From: Halodesulfovibrio aestuarii
GTDB lineage: Bacteria > Desulfobacterota > Desulfovibrionia > Desulfovibrionales > Desulfovibrionaceae
Reading direction: 5' to 3' (one strand)
NCBI RefSeq assembly: GCF_050571805.1
Contig: NZ_CP192219.1
DNA length: 64,000 nt
Positions 9,129 through 17,137 of this stretch are shown here, piece after piece (position 1 is the first letter of the stretch; every line of letters begins with the position of its first letter). Position numbers and translations under genes: made by a program. Below the pieces are notes generated by a model. That model searched no databases and had not been told where the DNA came from. It saw only the letters and a program-made list of their open reading frames with translations.

Positions 9129-9980
9129 ATGGCAGATCTTGTCAGACTGGAAATACGTGTTCCTGAGCATATGCAAGATATGGCAACTATTGCTATGGTT
9201 CAGCAGCTCAATTATGGCTGGGAGGAAGAGAATCTTCCCACCGGCGAAGTTCTTTATCGTGTTCACATTGAGAATCCGGCATTTTGTGAAGAGTTTTTAA
9301 CAGCTCTCTACAGTGCTGTGCCGGAAGCTGATGTAACCCGTACAGATGTCCCTAATCAGGATTGGATGAAAGCGTGGCGTGACTTCTTTACACCAGTGAA
9401 AATTGGTGAACATTTCAAGGTTATTGCTCCTTGGATGTGTGAAAAAGAGCCGCTTGAAGGCCGTACTCCTATTGTGATTGAACCGAAAACAGCATTCGGA
9501 ACAGGACATCATCCAACCACTGCGCTATGTCTTGCATCTGTTTCTAAGCTTGCGTCTGAAGGACGTATTCATGAAGGACAGAAGTTCCTTGATCTTGGAA
9601 CAGGCTCCGGCATTCTCGGTATTGGTTGTGTAAAACTTGGGCTTTCTGGTGTCGGTGTTGACATTGATATGCTCGCCATTGAAAACACAGAAGAAAACAA
9701 GATTCTTAACAATGTTTCTTCTGAGTCGTTTGAAGTGTATCAGGGCTCTGCTGATGCCGTGTGCGGTGACTTTGATGTTGTACTTGCCAATATTCTGGCG
9801 CGTCCTTTGATGGAAATGGCAGTGGAAATCTTTAAGCTCGTGAAGCCGGGCGGGTGTCTTGTTCTTTCAGGCTTGCTTGAAATTCAGGCAGATCAGGTTG
9901 AAGCTGTTTATAGAGATTTAGGGCTTCCGGAAGCACGCCGAATTGTTGAAGGCGAATGGGCGGCACTTATTTGGGAATAA
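9129..9980 (+). CDS. prmA: Ribosomal protein L11 methyltransferase
   Basis: This SAM-dependent methyltransferase modifies ribosomal protein L11. The 283 residues include the PrmA signature FGTGHHPTTALCL, the SAM-binding motif I LDLGTGSGILGIGCVKLG and the catalytic-region motif VLANILARPLMEM. The N-terminal part is the small substrate-recognition domain. It starts 7 bases after the permease gene; GAGG is about 11 bases upstream of the ATG. A strong bidirectional terminator follows. Confidence 0.94.
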   Translation: MADLVRLEIRVPEHMQDMATIAMVQQLNYGWEEENLPTGEVLYRVHIENPAFCEEFLTALYSAVPEADVTRTDVPNQDWMKAWRDFFTPVKIGEHFKVIAPWMCEKEPLEGRTPIVIEPKTAFGTGHHPTTALCLASVSKLASEGRIHEGQKFLDLGTGSGILGIGCVKLGLSGVGVDIDMLAIENTEENKILNNVSSESFEVYQGSADAVCGDFDVVLANILARPLMEMAVEIFKLVKPGGCLVLSGLLEIQADQVEAVYRDLGLPEARRIVEGEWAALIWE

Positions 9981-10030
9981 GTTTCGAGTAGGCACAGCTA
10001 GTGTCTTTCGAACCCGTATTTATATACTGA

Positions 10031-10069
10031 CAAAAAAAGCCTCATTGCTATGCAATGAGGCTTTTTTTG
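10031..10069. terminator. Bidirectional terminator between prmA and dsbD-like gene
   Basis: AGCCTCATTGC pairs with GCAATGAGGCT around a 3-base loop, with an A tract on the left and a T tract on the right, so it can serve both convergent genes. Confidence 0.93.
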
Positions 10070-10089
10070 TGTCCAGTAACTGAACCTGC

Positions 10090-12063
10090 TTATTCGTTAA
10101 ACGCTTTTTTTAGTGCATCTTCCATTTGGCCTGTGGTGAACAGGTCGCGCAGGATTATCGGTGAATATGCGTTTGTCCCCTTAGGAAAAATCGCAACTAC
10201 CGGAATGGAGCTTGAGCCAAGTGACTCTAAAAATTTCTGTTTATCAGTGTTCTCCTGAGTGAGATCAACTTGTATGAAGGTAACATCAAATTCTTTTTCC
10301 CAACGGGCACGGTTTGCTGGAGTGAGTACTGTTTGTTCCAGTACCTTACAGTTCGGGCACCAGTCTGCTGTGAAGTCAATAATGAGACGTTTGTCTTGTA
10401 ACTCTGAAAAGAAGCTCTTTGGGGTAAACGCTTGCCATTCTTTTGCCTGTGGCTTTTCTTTAAAAACAACAAAGACTGCAAGGGCAACACACAGCACGCA
10501 GGTTAATCGTACTAGTGTGTTGCGTTTTTTTGAAAATGATAATCCGGAGAAACGTCCCCATGCCCATGCGCTCACTGCGGTTACCCATAATACAATAAGC
10601 ATGTCCGGCAGGATTTTAGTCGGGAGAATGTATAGCAGGTAGACAACGGTGCCCATGAGGAAAAAGCCTACTATGTGCGACAGGGTGCCAGACCATGCCC
10701 CGGGGCGTGGGAAGCGACCAATAAGTTCAGGGACTAAAGCCAGCGCAAAATATGGTAGTGCCATCCCTATTCCAATGGAAAGGAATATGAGAATAAGCAC
10801 GCTGATTGGTTGTAAAAAAGCCCATCCCAAGACGCCACCAAGAAATGGTCCGCTGCACGGAGTTGCAAGCAGGGTAGCAAGCAAGCCCGTTGAAAAGGCA
10901 CTCCATCTGTCATTACCGTTCTCTGTTCCGCGTCCCGCCAGACTGAACATTGGCAGAGGAAAGATGTCAAAAATGGAGAGCGCTAAAGCGAATATGAGAA
11001 TTGTTAACCCAATAAGCAGGCTTTCATTCTGGAAGAGTTGGCCCCATGCAAGTCCAAAGCTTGTAAGCATGATGGTGAGTAAGGAGAACCACGTAAGGAT
11101 GCCTAGCGCAAAGAACAGGTTGTGTTCCCGGAATACGCGTCTTCGATGAACTTTGTCAGCAACCTGTGCAGCTGCGACAAGTGTAGCTAGTTTTAAGCTG
11201 ACAACCGGTAATACACACGGCATAAAATTAAGAATAAGACCTGCGAGTAAGCCGAAAAGAATAGCTTTACTCAGTGTGGAAACTTCTAACGCTTGCAGAA
11301 AGTAGCGTGGAGTAAAATTGTATTCATAAGCCGTTGTCACGTTGTTTTGTTGTATAGAGGGGACTGCGGACTTAGGCGGTTGAGGTAAACTTATAGAAGG
11401 CGAGTTGCTATTCAACTTGGAAGTAAAGGAAGAATTCGGAGAACCGGATGTTGTCGGGAGTTGGACTCCGAGTTCTTCAGCAAGCTTTGCGTTACCGTTA
11501 GTTGATGAAGATATTTTATGCGTTGCTGCATCGGGTGCATCTGGTGTGATAGCGGAGTATTTTTTCCACCATACCTGTGATTCAGCATGAGCCAGCGTTG
11601 CACCTTTCCAGTTTACAGGGATGGTTTCACGAACAGGCGTGCATCGAACATCTGAGCACAGCAGTAGAGACGCGGTGATGTCTGCATTTGTTATTGTTTC
11701 ATCTGGAATCGTGATGAAAAAATCTTCTGCACCTTTGTATAGATATGTTGTCTTGTCTTTTAAAATAGGGTCGGGTGCTTTGATTCCGTCTGGGTAGCGT
11801 ACTGAATTGCCCGGCATTGAAGGAGACACAGAAATTGAGGTAGGCTTACCGGTTTCGCCCTGCTTGCGCGAATAAAAATGGTATTCAGAATCTGGAGCGA
11901 TGTGGAGTTTAATGATGGTGGCGTTGTTTTGGCTTGTCGAAATGAAGGGCTTAGCGGAGAAATGCACAGGTATATCGGCCGCCATACCAATCGTGGTTGT
12001 AAAAAGAACAATAAGAAAAAATATAAGAATAGAATAATGTTGAGTTGTCTGTTTCATACTCAT
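10090..12063 (-). CDS. dsbD: Thiol:disulfide interchange protein DsbD-like (cytochrome c biogenesis transmembrane reductase)
   Basis: It carries reducing power from cytoplasmic thioredoxin across the inner membrane to periplasmic thiol proteins. The 657 residues contain, in order, a signal peptide or anchor (ILIFFLIVLF), a periplasmic DsbD-alpha-type domain with a cysteine pair (LLLCSDVRCTPV), a Ser/Pro-rich linker, an eight-helix CcdA-like domain with its conserved cysteines (NFMPCVLPVV and ATPCSGPFLGG), and a C-terminal thioredoxin domain with WCPNC. The start is uncertain: the frame is open from 12111, but that region is a hairpin. I use the ATG at 12063-12061, though no good ribosome-binding site is visible; another ATG lies two codons later. 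Confidence 0.88.
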   Translation of the reverse strand: MSMKQTTQHYSILIFFLIVLFTTTIGMAADIPVHFSAKPFISTSQNNATIIKLHIAPDSEYHFYSRKQGETGKPTSISVSPSMPGNSVRYPDGIKAPDPILKDKTTYLYKGAEDFFITIPDETITNADITASLLLCSDVRCTPVRETIPVNWKGATLAHAESQVWWKKYSAITPDAPDAATHKISSSTNGNAKLAEELGVQLPTTSGSPNSSFTSKLNSNSPSISLPQPPKSAVPSIQQNNVTTAYEYNFTPRYFLQALEVSTLSKAILFGLLAGLILNFMPCVLPVVSLKLATLVAAAQVADKVHRRRVFREHNLFFALGILTWFSLLTIMLTSFGLAWGQLFQNESLLIGLTILIFALALSIFDIFPLPMFSLAGRGTENGNDRWSAFSTGLLATLLATPCSGPFLGGVLGWAFLQPISVLILIFLSIGIGMALPYFALALVPELIGRFPRPGAWSGTLSHIVGFFLMGTVVYLLYILPTKILPDMLIVLWVTAVSAWAWGRFSGLSFSKKRNTLVRLTCVLCVALAVFVVFKEKPQAKEWQAFTPKSFFSELQDKRLIIDFTADWCPNCKVLEQTVLTPANRARWEKEFDVTFIQVDLTQENTDKQKFLESLGSSSIPVVAIFPKGTNAYSPIILRDLFTTGQMEDALKKAFNE

Positions 12064-12084
12064 GTTATGATTGATTTTGTATCG

Positions 12085-12125
12085 TTTGGCTAGCATGTTT
12101 GAGAAATTCAAACATGCTAGCCAAA
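12085..12125. repeat. Perfect 18-bp inverted repeat between M24 peptidase and dsbD-like gene
   Basis: 12085-12102 and 12108-12125 are perfectly complementary around the loop GAAAT (core GGCTAGCATGTTTGA). Neither strand has a U tract after the stem, so it is not a standard intrinsic terminator. It lies directly before the dsbD-like start and 15 bases after the peptidase stop. Confidence 0.7.
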
Positions 12126-12140
12126 AAAGTGTTGCACAAG

Positions 12141-13385
12141 TTATTCAATGCAAATCATATCGTATTCATCGCCTGTTAAGCAGACGCTTGAACCTTCTGT
12201 AACTTCGAATGTGTTTTCGACGCCAACCATGCCGATGCCGGGGATCCCTATTTTAGGTTCCAGCGCAATGACATTGCCTTTTTCAAGCGGTTCATCAAAG
12301 CCTGTGGCTATGACTGGATGTTCATCAATACCAAGTCCGATACCGTGCCCTAGGAATTTAACTTTATTCGCACCAAGTGCCATAAAACCATCTTCAAATC
12401 CGGCTTTTTCTGCCATTTTTAGTGATTTTTTATAGAGCTCGGATGGAATGCTGCCGGGGCGTAATTCATCGGCGATAGTGTTCTGGATTTCAATACATGT
12501 TTCTTGAGCATTACGTACTACATCAGGAATGCTTTTCTTTGCACCAGCCCAGTACACTTGCGTTTTGTCGGTGTGGTATCCTTCAAGTGCAAAGCCGATA
12601 TCAACAGCAAGTGGGGAGTTGCTGCGCCATACTTTTCCTGCATACCCCATAAACGGAGCGGCAGGGTGTTCACCAATTAATCCTAGAGGGCCGTTAAAGT
12701 GGCTCGGGTAGTTGCCGGATTCGCCTGCGGCAATGTGCCCGAGGAACACATCTTCACCAAATGTATTCATACGCAACATTCCGCAATGACCTTTAGCGAA
12801 GAAAATTTCCCATGAAATATGGGCTATTTCACGTTCCGTCATACCTACATGAATTTTTTTCGGCAGATCGTGATATATTGCCTGATGGTGGCGAGCCCCG
12901 CACAGACGGAGTTTTGCTAATTCCCATTCAGTTTTGACAGAACGACCGGCAGTGAGGATTCGGTCACACGGGATAAAAGAAATATGCGGCAGTTTTTTGC
13001 GGAGCATCTCACCTACCTGCCATGTAACACCGGCAAAATCGACGGCAACGTCAGCGGCCTCTGCAGGCAAAAGCGGGGTGCCCACGTCGCTCAGGATCTT
13101 TTCGATGTCACTGAACGAACGGAACGCGTGAATCTCCTTAATGGAACTTTCAAGGCGACATCGCTCTACCCCGTGTCTGGCCAACAGAACAGGCGTTCCT
13201 TCTTTAGGGAGCCAGAATACCCCGTTCGCCAGTGTGCCTGTGAGATGGTACAGTTGAATGCGGGAAAAGATAAGCATGCCAGAAACGTCCGGCATGAAAC
13301 GATCTAAAAGATTGCGGCAGCGTGCATGACGAAGTGCAAGCTCTTCCGCAGGAATTTTTTCAATAACTGGTAGAATCTTAGTCAT
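12141..13385 (-). CDS. M24-family metallopeptidase (Xaa-Pro aminopeptidase/dipeptidase-like)
   Basis: This cytosolic two-domain aminopeptidase-fold protein has a creatinase-type N-terminal domain (about residues 15-150) and a C-terminal pita-bread domain. The five metal ligands of M24 are visible: two Asp in LAVDIGFALEGYHTDKTQ, His in FLGHGIGLGIDEHP, Glu in ALEPKIG, and Glu in GVENTF. Most likely it cleaves peptides with proline at position 2 or X-Pro dipeptides; the exact specificity is unknown. The frame is open from 13421, but the ATG at 13385-13383 has AAGGAG 5 bases upstream, giving 414 residues. Family sure, substrate inferred. Confidence 0.88.
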   Translation of the reverse strand: MTKILPVIEKIPAEELALRHARCRNLLDRFMPDVSGMLIFSRIQLYHLTGTLANGVFWLPKEGTPVLLARHGVERCRLESSIKEIHAFRSFSDIEKILSDVGTPLLPAEAADVAVDFAGVTWQVGEMLRKKLPHISFIPCDRILTAGRSVKTEWELAKLRLCGARHHQAIYHDLPKKIHVGMTEREIAHISWEIFFAKGHCGMLRMNTFGEDVFLGHIAAGESGNYPSHFNGPLGLIGEHPAAPFMGYAGKVWRSNSPLAVDIGFALEGYHTDKTQVYWAGAKKSIPDVVRNAQETCIEIQNTIADELRPGSIPSELYKKSLKMAEKAGFEDGFMALGANKVKFLGHGIGLGIDEHPVIATGFDEPLEKGNVIALEPKIGIPGIGMVGVENTFEVTEGSSVCLTGDEYDMICIE

Positions 13386-13625
13386 AATCGCTCCTTGAAT
13401 TGCCAGTCGGTTATATGCCAATCTGAACGAGTGAGCAATGAGCTTATGAACTGCTGGTGTTCGCAGCGAATACAGTATACAGAACTCACAGGCTGCGGTA
13501 GTTACATTTAAATATTATAGTACATGTGGGGCGTAAAATGACCATAACATACTGTGGTGTTTTTTGCTGACGCCGTGCCTCAAGGCGGACTTTGTTTGTC
13601 TTGCAACATTTTCTGAGAGGAAATT

Positions 13626-14045
13626 ATGATTTTTGATGAAGCCATGCGCGATGCGCTTGACAATGCAAAAGTTATTGCGATTATCGGTGCTAAAGATAAA
13701 GCAGGGCAGCCTGTTAATATGGTTGGCACATATCTTATAGATCAGGGATATACTGTTGTTCCTGTGCATCCTATTCGTCAGAATGTATGGGGATTAACCA
13801 CATATAAGTCTATTGCGGATATCCCTGTGCCTGTTGATATTGTAAACGTATTTCGTGCATCACAGTATTGTTCTGCCCATGCTGATGAAGTGCTTGCCTT
13901 AGGGGATAAGCCGAAGATGTTTTGGATGCAGTCTGGTATCAGAAGTCCGGAAGCCGGAAAAAAACTTGCTGCCAATGGGATTGCTGTAGTTGAAGACAAA
14001 TGCATTATGGTCGAACACAGCAGGCTCGGGTTGGAGAATAAATAG
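13626..14045 (+). CDS. CoA-binding-domain protein (YccU type)
   Basis: This small Rossmann-fold protein of 139 residues belongs to the CoA_binding_2 family. It has VIAIIGAKDKAGQPVNMVGTYL at the nucleotide-binding loop, then GYTVVPVHP and the C-terminal GIAVVEDKCIMVEH typical of YccU-like proteins. The role is unknown; relatives bind CoA or similar nucleotides. AGAGGAAATT precedes the ATG. Its TAG stop is immediately followed by the ATG of the next gene, so the two are translationally coupled. Confidence 0.87.
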   Translation: MIFDEAMRDALDNAKVIAIIGAKDKAGQPVNMVGTYLIDQGYTVVPVHPIRQNVWGLTTYKSIADIPVPVDIVNVFRASQYCSAHADEVLALGDKPKMFWMQSGIRSPEAGKKLAANGIAVVEDKCIMVEHSRLGLENK

Positions 14046-14489
14046 ATGAAAGAAGCGTTTGATTGCCAGATGTGCGGACACTGTTGTGAAGGCGAAGGCG
14101 GCATTATTGTCAGCCCTACAGACCTTACCCGCATTACCGATCACTTAAAAATGTCTGCTGAAGAATTTACCGAAAAATATGGTGAAATCAAAGACGGCAA
14201 ACTGCGTATTCGTGTCGGTGATGATAATTTTTGCATTTTCTTTGTGCAGGGCAAAGGCTGTGGTGTGCATATCGCCAAGCCGGACATTTGCCGTGCATGG
14301 CCATATTTCCGCGGCAACGTGATTGATTCTGAGTCTTGGGAAATGGCTAAAGACTTTTGCCCGGGTATCCGAAGAGATGTAAGCCACGACGAATTTGCAA
14401 AGCAGGGGAGAGCGTATTTGCGCGAACATAACTTGCTTGCCAGTGATAAAAAATGTGAGGCTCGTGCTCTTATTCTTGATGACGAATAG
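14046..14489 (+). CDS. YkgJ-family cysteine-cluster protein
   Basis: This 147-residue cytosolic protein has the CxxCxxCC cluster (CQMCGHCC, residues 8-15), further cysteines in GCGVHIAKPDICRAWPY and a late DFCPGI. This arrangement is that of the YkgJ/Fli-B-like zinc- or iron-binding cluster (formerly UPF0153). The function is unknown; a metal-cluster or oxidoreductase role is plausible. It starts right at the stop of the CoA-binding gene, with GGAG 10 bases upstream inside that gene. Confidence 0.88.
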   Translation: MKEAFDCQMCGHCCEGEGGIIVSPTDLTRITDHLKMSAEEFTEKYGEIKDGKLRIRVGDDNFCIFFVQGKGCGVHIAKPDICRAWPYFRGNVIDSESWEMAKDFCPGIRRDVSHDEFAKQGRAYLREHNLLASDKKCEARALILDDE

Positions 14490-14828
14490 GGTTACACCGT
14501 TTCACTGTGCGCTGTGATTTTTCTGAAAAGGCTGGATGTTCATAGGGGATGCCCTTATGAAACCGGCCTTTTTTTATATATAATGTTAGAGTATCGTGTA
14601 GCTCGTGCAAATATTGATTGTTATGTATGATGCTTGCCCGTAGTAAACGTGGTCAAGCATGTTGCCTGAATTTGAACTTCACTGTGGTTATAGGGCGAAT
14701 TGATTTTTGTATAATCTGCTCAATCTATTGTTTTTTTTGATATAGTTTACACTGGTGGTTGTAATCTGCAAAAAATATTAGCAGGTTCTCTTACCTGTTG
14801 TTTTTAGTTTGTTTTCTATGGAGGAACC
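14490..14828 (+). other. Intergenic region with terminator and upstream region of the J-domain gene
   Basis: Nothing coding is visible. It holds the terminator of the CoA-binding/YkgJ pair at its start, then AT-rich sequence with a TATAAT at about 14710 lacking a clear -35 box, and a T-rich stretch before the GGAGGAACC ribosome-binding site of the J-domain gene. Confidence 0.5.
14528..14575 (+). terminator. Terminator after the ykgJ-like gene
   Basis: AAGGCTGG pairs with CCGGCCTT (one G-U), and TTCATA pairs with TATGAA higher in the same stem, with a GGGG/CCC tip. The stem is followed by six T. Confidence 0.8.
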
Positions 14829-15674
14829 GTGACGTTACGCGAATGCTATAAGTTACTGAATGTACCCAACGGAGCATCGGAAGATGCAGTAAAGCAAGCA
14901 TACCGTAAGCGTGCGTTTGAATTACATCCGGACTTGCATCCGGATGATCCTAATGCGTCACGTAAGTTTCAGCAGCTTAATGAGGCATATGTAATTCTTA
15001 CATCTGCTGCTAAAACTGCTGGTCCTTCCCGGTCAACGGAATCCTCCGGCAAGGCTCGCTCTGCTGCTAGTGGTTATCGTTCTGAGCGTGCTTCTCGCGA
15101 TGGTACCGTGCGTGACCGTGCGCGTGCTGCGTATCGGAAAGCAAAGTCTAATTTTGATGCTCAGAAAAACAAAAACGCAGCCAGTGGTGATACGTATAAC
15201 AAGAAGCGTCCAGAGTTTGATGATTCTTTTTGGAGTCAGGAACAGCGTAGCTATTCAAAAGAATCTGTACTGAATGAAATTTTAAATGATCCGTTTGCAA
15301 AGCGTGTTTTTGAGGATATCTACCGCGAAATAAAGCGTGATGGAGGCAAATCCATCATCATGCCTAAAAAACGTAAATTCTCCATGCATTGGGGTGATCG
15401 TGATTTTTCTGTAGATATGACAGGCGGGGTAAAGGGATGGTTGCAAAAGCAGCTTGATGATAATCAAGTTATGCACCTGCCCATGCAGAATCTGCGCCCG
15501 GGGGCTAAAGTTCGCCTGACTCTTTCCCAGGGGCTTGGTGGTGATACAAGGCAACTGGAAATTACCTTGCCGAATGATTTTCGCGCGGGTCATCCCATTC
15601 GTCTACGTAAGCTGGGACGAAAAATCGGTGGATGGGTGGGGGATTTATATCTGACCATTCATGGCCGTATGTGA
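14829..15674 (+). CDS. DnaJ-domain protein (CbpA-like co-chaperone)
   Basis: The N-terminal J domain (about residues 1-65, with the HPD motif in FELHPDLHPDDP) should stimulate the ATPase of DnaK. A basic, Ser/Arg-rich linker follows, and the C-terminal 80 residues resemble the substrate-binding region of DnaJ (GLGGDTRQLEITLP, then GHPIRLRKLGRKIGG...GDLYLTIHG). There is no G/F-rich region and no zinc finger, so it is a class B/C-type J protein like CbpA, shortened to 281 residues. The start is GTG with GGAGGAACC upstream. A bidirectional terminator follows. The client is unknown. Confidence 0.87.
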   Translation: MTLRECYKLLNVPNGASEDAVKQAYRKRAFELHPDLHPDDPNASRKFQQLNEAYVILTSAAKTAGPSRSTESSGKARSAASGYRSERASRDGTVRDRARAAYRKAKSNFDAQKNKNAASGDTYNKKRPEFDDSFWSQEQRSYSKESVLNEILNDPFAKRVFEDIYREIKRDGGKSIIMPKKRKFSMHWGDRDFSVDMTGGVKGWLQKQLDDNQVMHLPMQNLRPGAKVRLTLSQGLGGDTRQLEITLPNDFRAGHPIRLRKLGRKIGGWVGDLYLTIHGRM

Positions 15675-15696
15675 TTTGTGTATATGGGAAACCAAT

Positions 15697-15733
15697 AAAA
15701 AATCCTGTCGAAGGTTCTTCGGCAGGATTTTTT
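15697..15733. terminator. Bidirectional terminator
   Basis: AAAAATCCTGTCGAA pairs with TTCGGCAGGATTTTT (one G-U) around GGTTC, flanked by A and T runs, between the J-domain gene and the convergent YdjM-like gene. Confidence 0.9.
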
Positions 15734-15749
15734 TATTGGCTGAGTTGAG

Positions 15750-16199
15750 CTAGAATTCTCTATCGAGCAGCAGGTGCGAAAAGTACCCGATAACAGCGGC
15801 AAGATAGAATGGCAGTGTCACGACCCATGTTTCTCGGAAAAAAATCCACGGTAGTGCAATGAGTGGGACAGGGACGAGAAGCATGGCCCACCAAGTGTGT
15901 GTCCAGCCCCTGTGTTTTCCTAAAGCCGGTAGCATGGCAAATAACCCGAGTATGGCTGCCCATTGGTAATAATGATTAACGATGAGCAAAACATCTGTAA
16001 TGGCCATAATGGAGTAGAAAAAATTCTGCCCTTTCGATTCCGTGTCTGTGTCAGGAAAAAGGGATGCCATTACTGCAATGGAAAATAGTGCAGAGAGAAG
16101 CCAGGCATCGTAGGGAAGATATGAAAAGTGAACTGCGGCTGCAATTGTGCCGCCTCCTAATACTGCGCCACCTGTGAGGTGTGCTTTATATCCGGGCAT
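15750..16199 (-). CDS. YdjM-like (DUF457) membrane protein, putative metal-dependent hydrolase
   Basis: This 149-residue integral membrane protein has four or five hydrophobic segments. Conserved polar residues of the DUF457/YdjM family are visible: H7 in GYKAHLTGG, the acidic FPDTDTESK, the HRGWTHT motif and a terminal SHLLLDR. These ligand-like His/Asp residues led to the label metal-dependent hydrolase, but no reaction is established for most members. AAGGAAA lies 5 bases before the ATG. It stands alone next to a long gene-free region. Confidence 0.85.
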   Translation of the reverse strand: MPGYKAHLTGGAVLGGGTIAAAVHFSYLPYDAWLLSALFSIAVMASLFPDTDTESKGQNFFYSIMAITDVLLIVNHYYQWAAILGLFAMLPALGKHRGWTHTWWAMLLVPVPLIALPWIFFRETWVVTLPFYLAAVIGYFSHLLLDREF

Positions 16200-16359
16200 A
16201 GTATTTCCTTATGAATATGCAAAATTTATCGAACAATGTACTGAAATTATATCGAGTGGTAAAGACTGTGGTAAGACCAGAAGTGTAAAATGTGTACATC
16301 TGTTATAGGTTATCCATCTGTTATAGAAGTTTTTTTAGTGTTTGAAATCATGGCGAAGC

Positions 16360-16526
16360 TGTTGCTTATGGGCATAATACAAACAGTGTAGAGCAGGACG
16401 GGCACGCTGCCTGTTTGCACATAAAGTGCCGGGGGGACGCCCTCGGCCAATGGAAACACTCCGAGCCTTCGGGCAGGTAAACGGGGAAAAAGAGTGAAAC
16501 ATCGTTTCATTTTTTTTCCCCGTTTT
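16360..16526 (+). ncRNA. Candidate structured RNA ending in a terminator-like stem
   Basis: Consecutive helices can form on the plus strand: CAAACAG (16380-16386) with CTGTTTG (16411-16417) enclosing GCAG/CTGC; GCAC-ATAAA-GTGC (16417-16429); an 8-bp GC-rich stem 16428-16435 with 16440-16447 around GACG; GCC-TTCG-GGC (16465-16474) with the stable C(UUCG)G loop; then a 22-bp stem 16479-16500 with 16504-16525 (two G-U pairs, loop ATC) followed by T residues. The second and third helices compete for two bases. I cannot name the class; it may be a known Rfam family or a new sRNA. The nearest plus-strand gene starts 610 bases later, so a cis role on hdrC would need a very long leader. Confidence 0.4.
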
Positions 16527-16560
16527 AACGTTCTTGCAATGGTAAAGAGTTTTGTTTGAT

Positions 16561-16580
16561 ATTTGAGTGATCACTCAAAT
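16561..16580. promoter_or_regulatory. Perfect 20-bp palindrome, operator-like
   Basis: ATTTGAGTGATCACTCAAAT is its own reverse complement. Such a site fits a dimeric repressor or activator. It lies 36 bases after the candidate RNA and about 560 bases before hdrC. The regulator is unknown. Confidence 0.5.
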
Positions 16581-16808
16581 GTTTTATGGGCAGATGATTG
16601 AATGTTCAAATCAGCACAAATTTTCAATAATTACACGTTTTCAAGTAAAATAACGCATTTATTGTGATGATAGAATCATATTCCGCTGTTTTTTTTGATT
16701 TTATTTGCATTAAATTAATTCGGAAAAATCGAACAGACGGGTTGCCAATGTTTGTTAGCAGAGTTAGTCTATAACTATAAATAGAGTGATGTTTCTAGAG
16801 CTACTTTG

Positions 16809-16828
16809 TTGTGATTTGGTACCCACAA
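16809..16828. promoter_or_regulatory. TTGTG-N10-CACAA inverted repeat (Rex-like, imperfect spacing)
   Basis: The arms match those of the redox regulator Rex, but the usual Rex box has 8 bases between the arms and here there are 10. It lies upstream of a NAD(P)H-linked redox operon, which is a sensible Rex target, but the spacing makes this weak. Confidence 0.2.
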
Positions 16829-17137
16829 TATGAACCGCTCGAAGATGAAATTGTTGATATGTGAGACATTACATAGCGCTACAGTCTGAAAAACATACAC
16901 GGGTTTTTGTCGCTTATGGGTTAAAGCTGCAAAAGAGGCTCGAAGTTTTTTTTGGGTAATATGCTGAAGTAACTACTTTTTGTGTTTGGCGTTTGTCTCA
17001 TTCTTTGTTGCATAGCAGTCGGGGTCTGTATTGCTTCCGAGTTCTTCTATTTCTTGTATCACTCTTTGCTGAACTGGTGTTTAGGCATGTTTTTTATGCC
17101 AATTTGCTGCCTTTTTCAGTTAACATTTGGAGGAGCC

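Larger units (their letters stand above)
16200..17137 (+). other. Long gene-free region upstream of the hdr-flx operon
   Basis: No supported protein gene lies here. In order it holds two 12-bp direct repeats CATCTGTTATAG (16297-16308 and 16315-16326), a multi-hairpin candidate RNA (16360-16526), a perfect 20-bp palindrome (16561-16580), a TTGTG-N10-CACAA inverted repeat (16809-16828), and T-rich sequence up to the hdrC ribosome-binding site. An open frame from 16982 runs into hdrC but has no ribosome-binding site. Confidence 0.6.

Noticed and set aside
10000..10020. GGGTTCGAAA on the minus strand, like a tRNA T-loop
   Set aside because: The matching T-stem, acceptor stem and anticodon arm are missing.
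16297..16326. Possible CRISPR-like direct repeats
   Set aside because: Only two copies of 12 bases with a 6-base gap and no cas genes; not an array.
16310..16574. Two minus-strand open frames of 66 and 79 codons over the candidate RNA
   Set aside because: They overlap each other in different frames, lack ribosome-binding sites, and the base pairing explains the sequence better than coding does. I keep the chance of a small protein open but do not annotate it.
16982..17137. In-frame hydrophobic extension of hdrC upstream to a GTG at 16982
   Set aside because: There is no ribosome-binding site at 16982, the residues are hydrophobic only because the DNA is T-rich, and a strong GGAGGA precedes the ATG at 17138.
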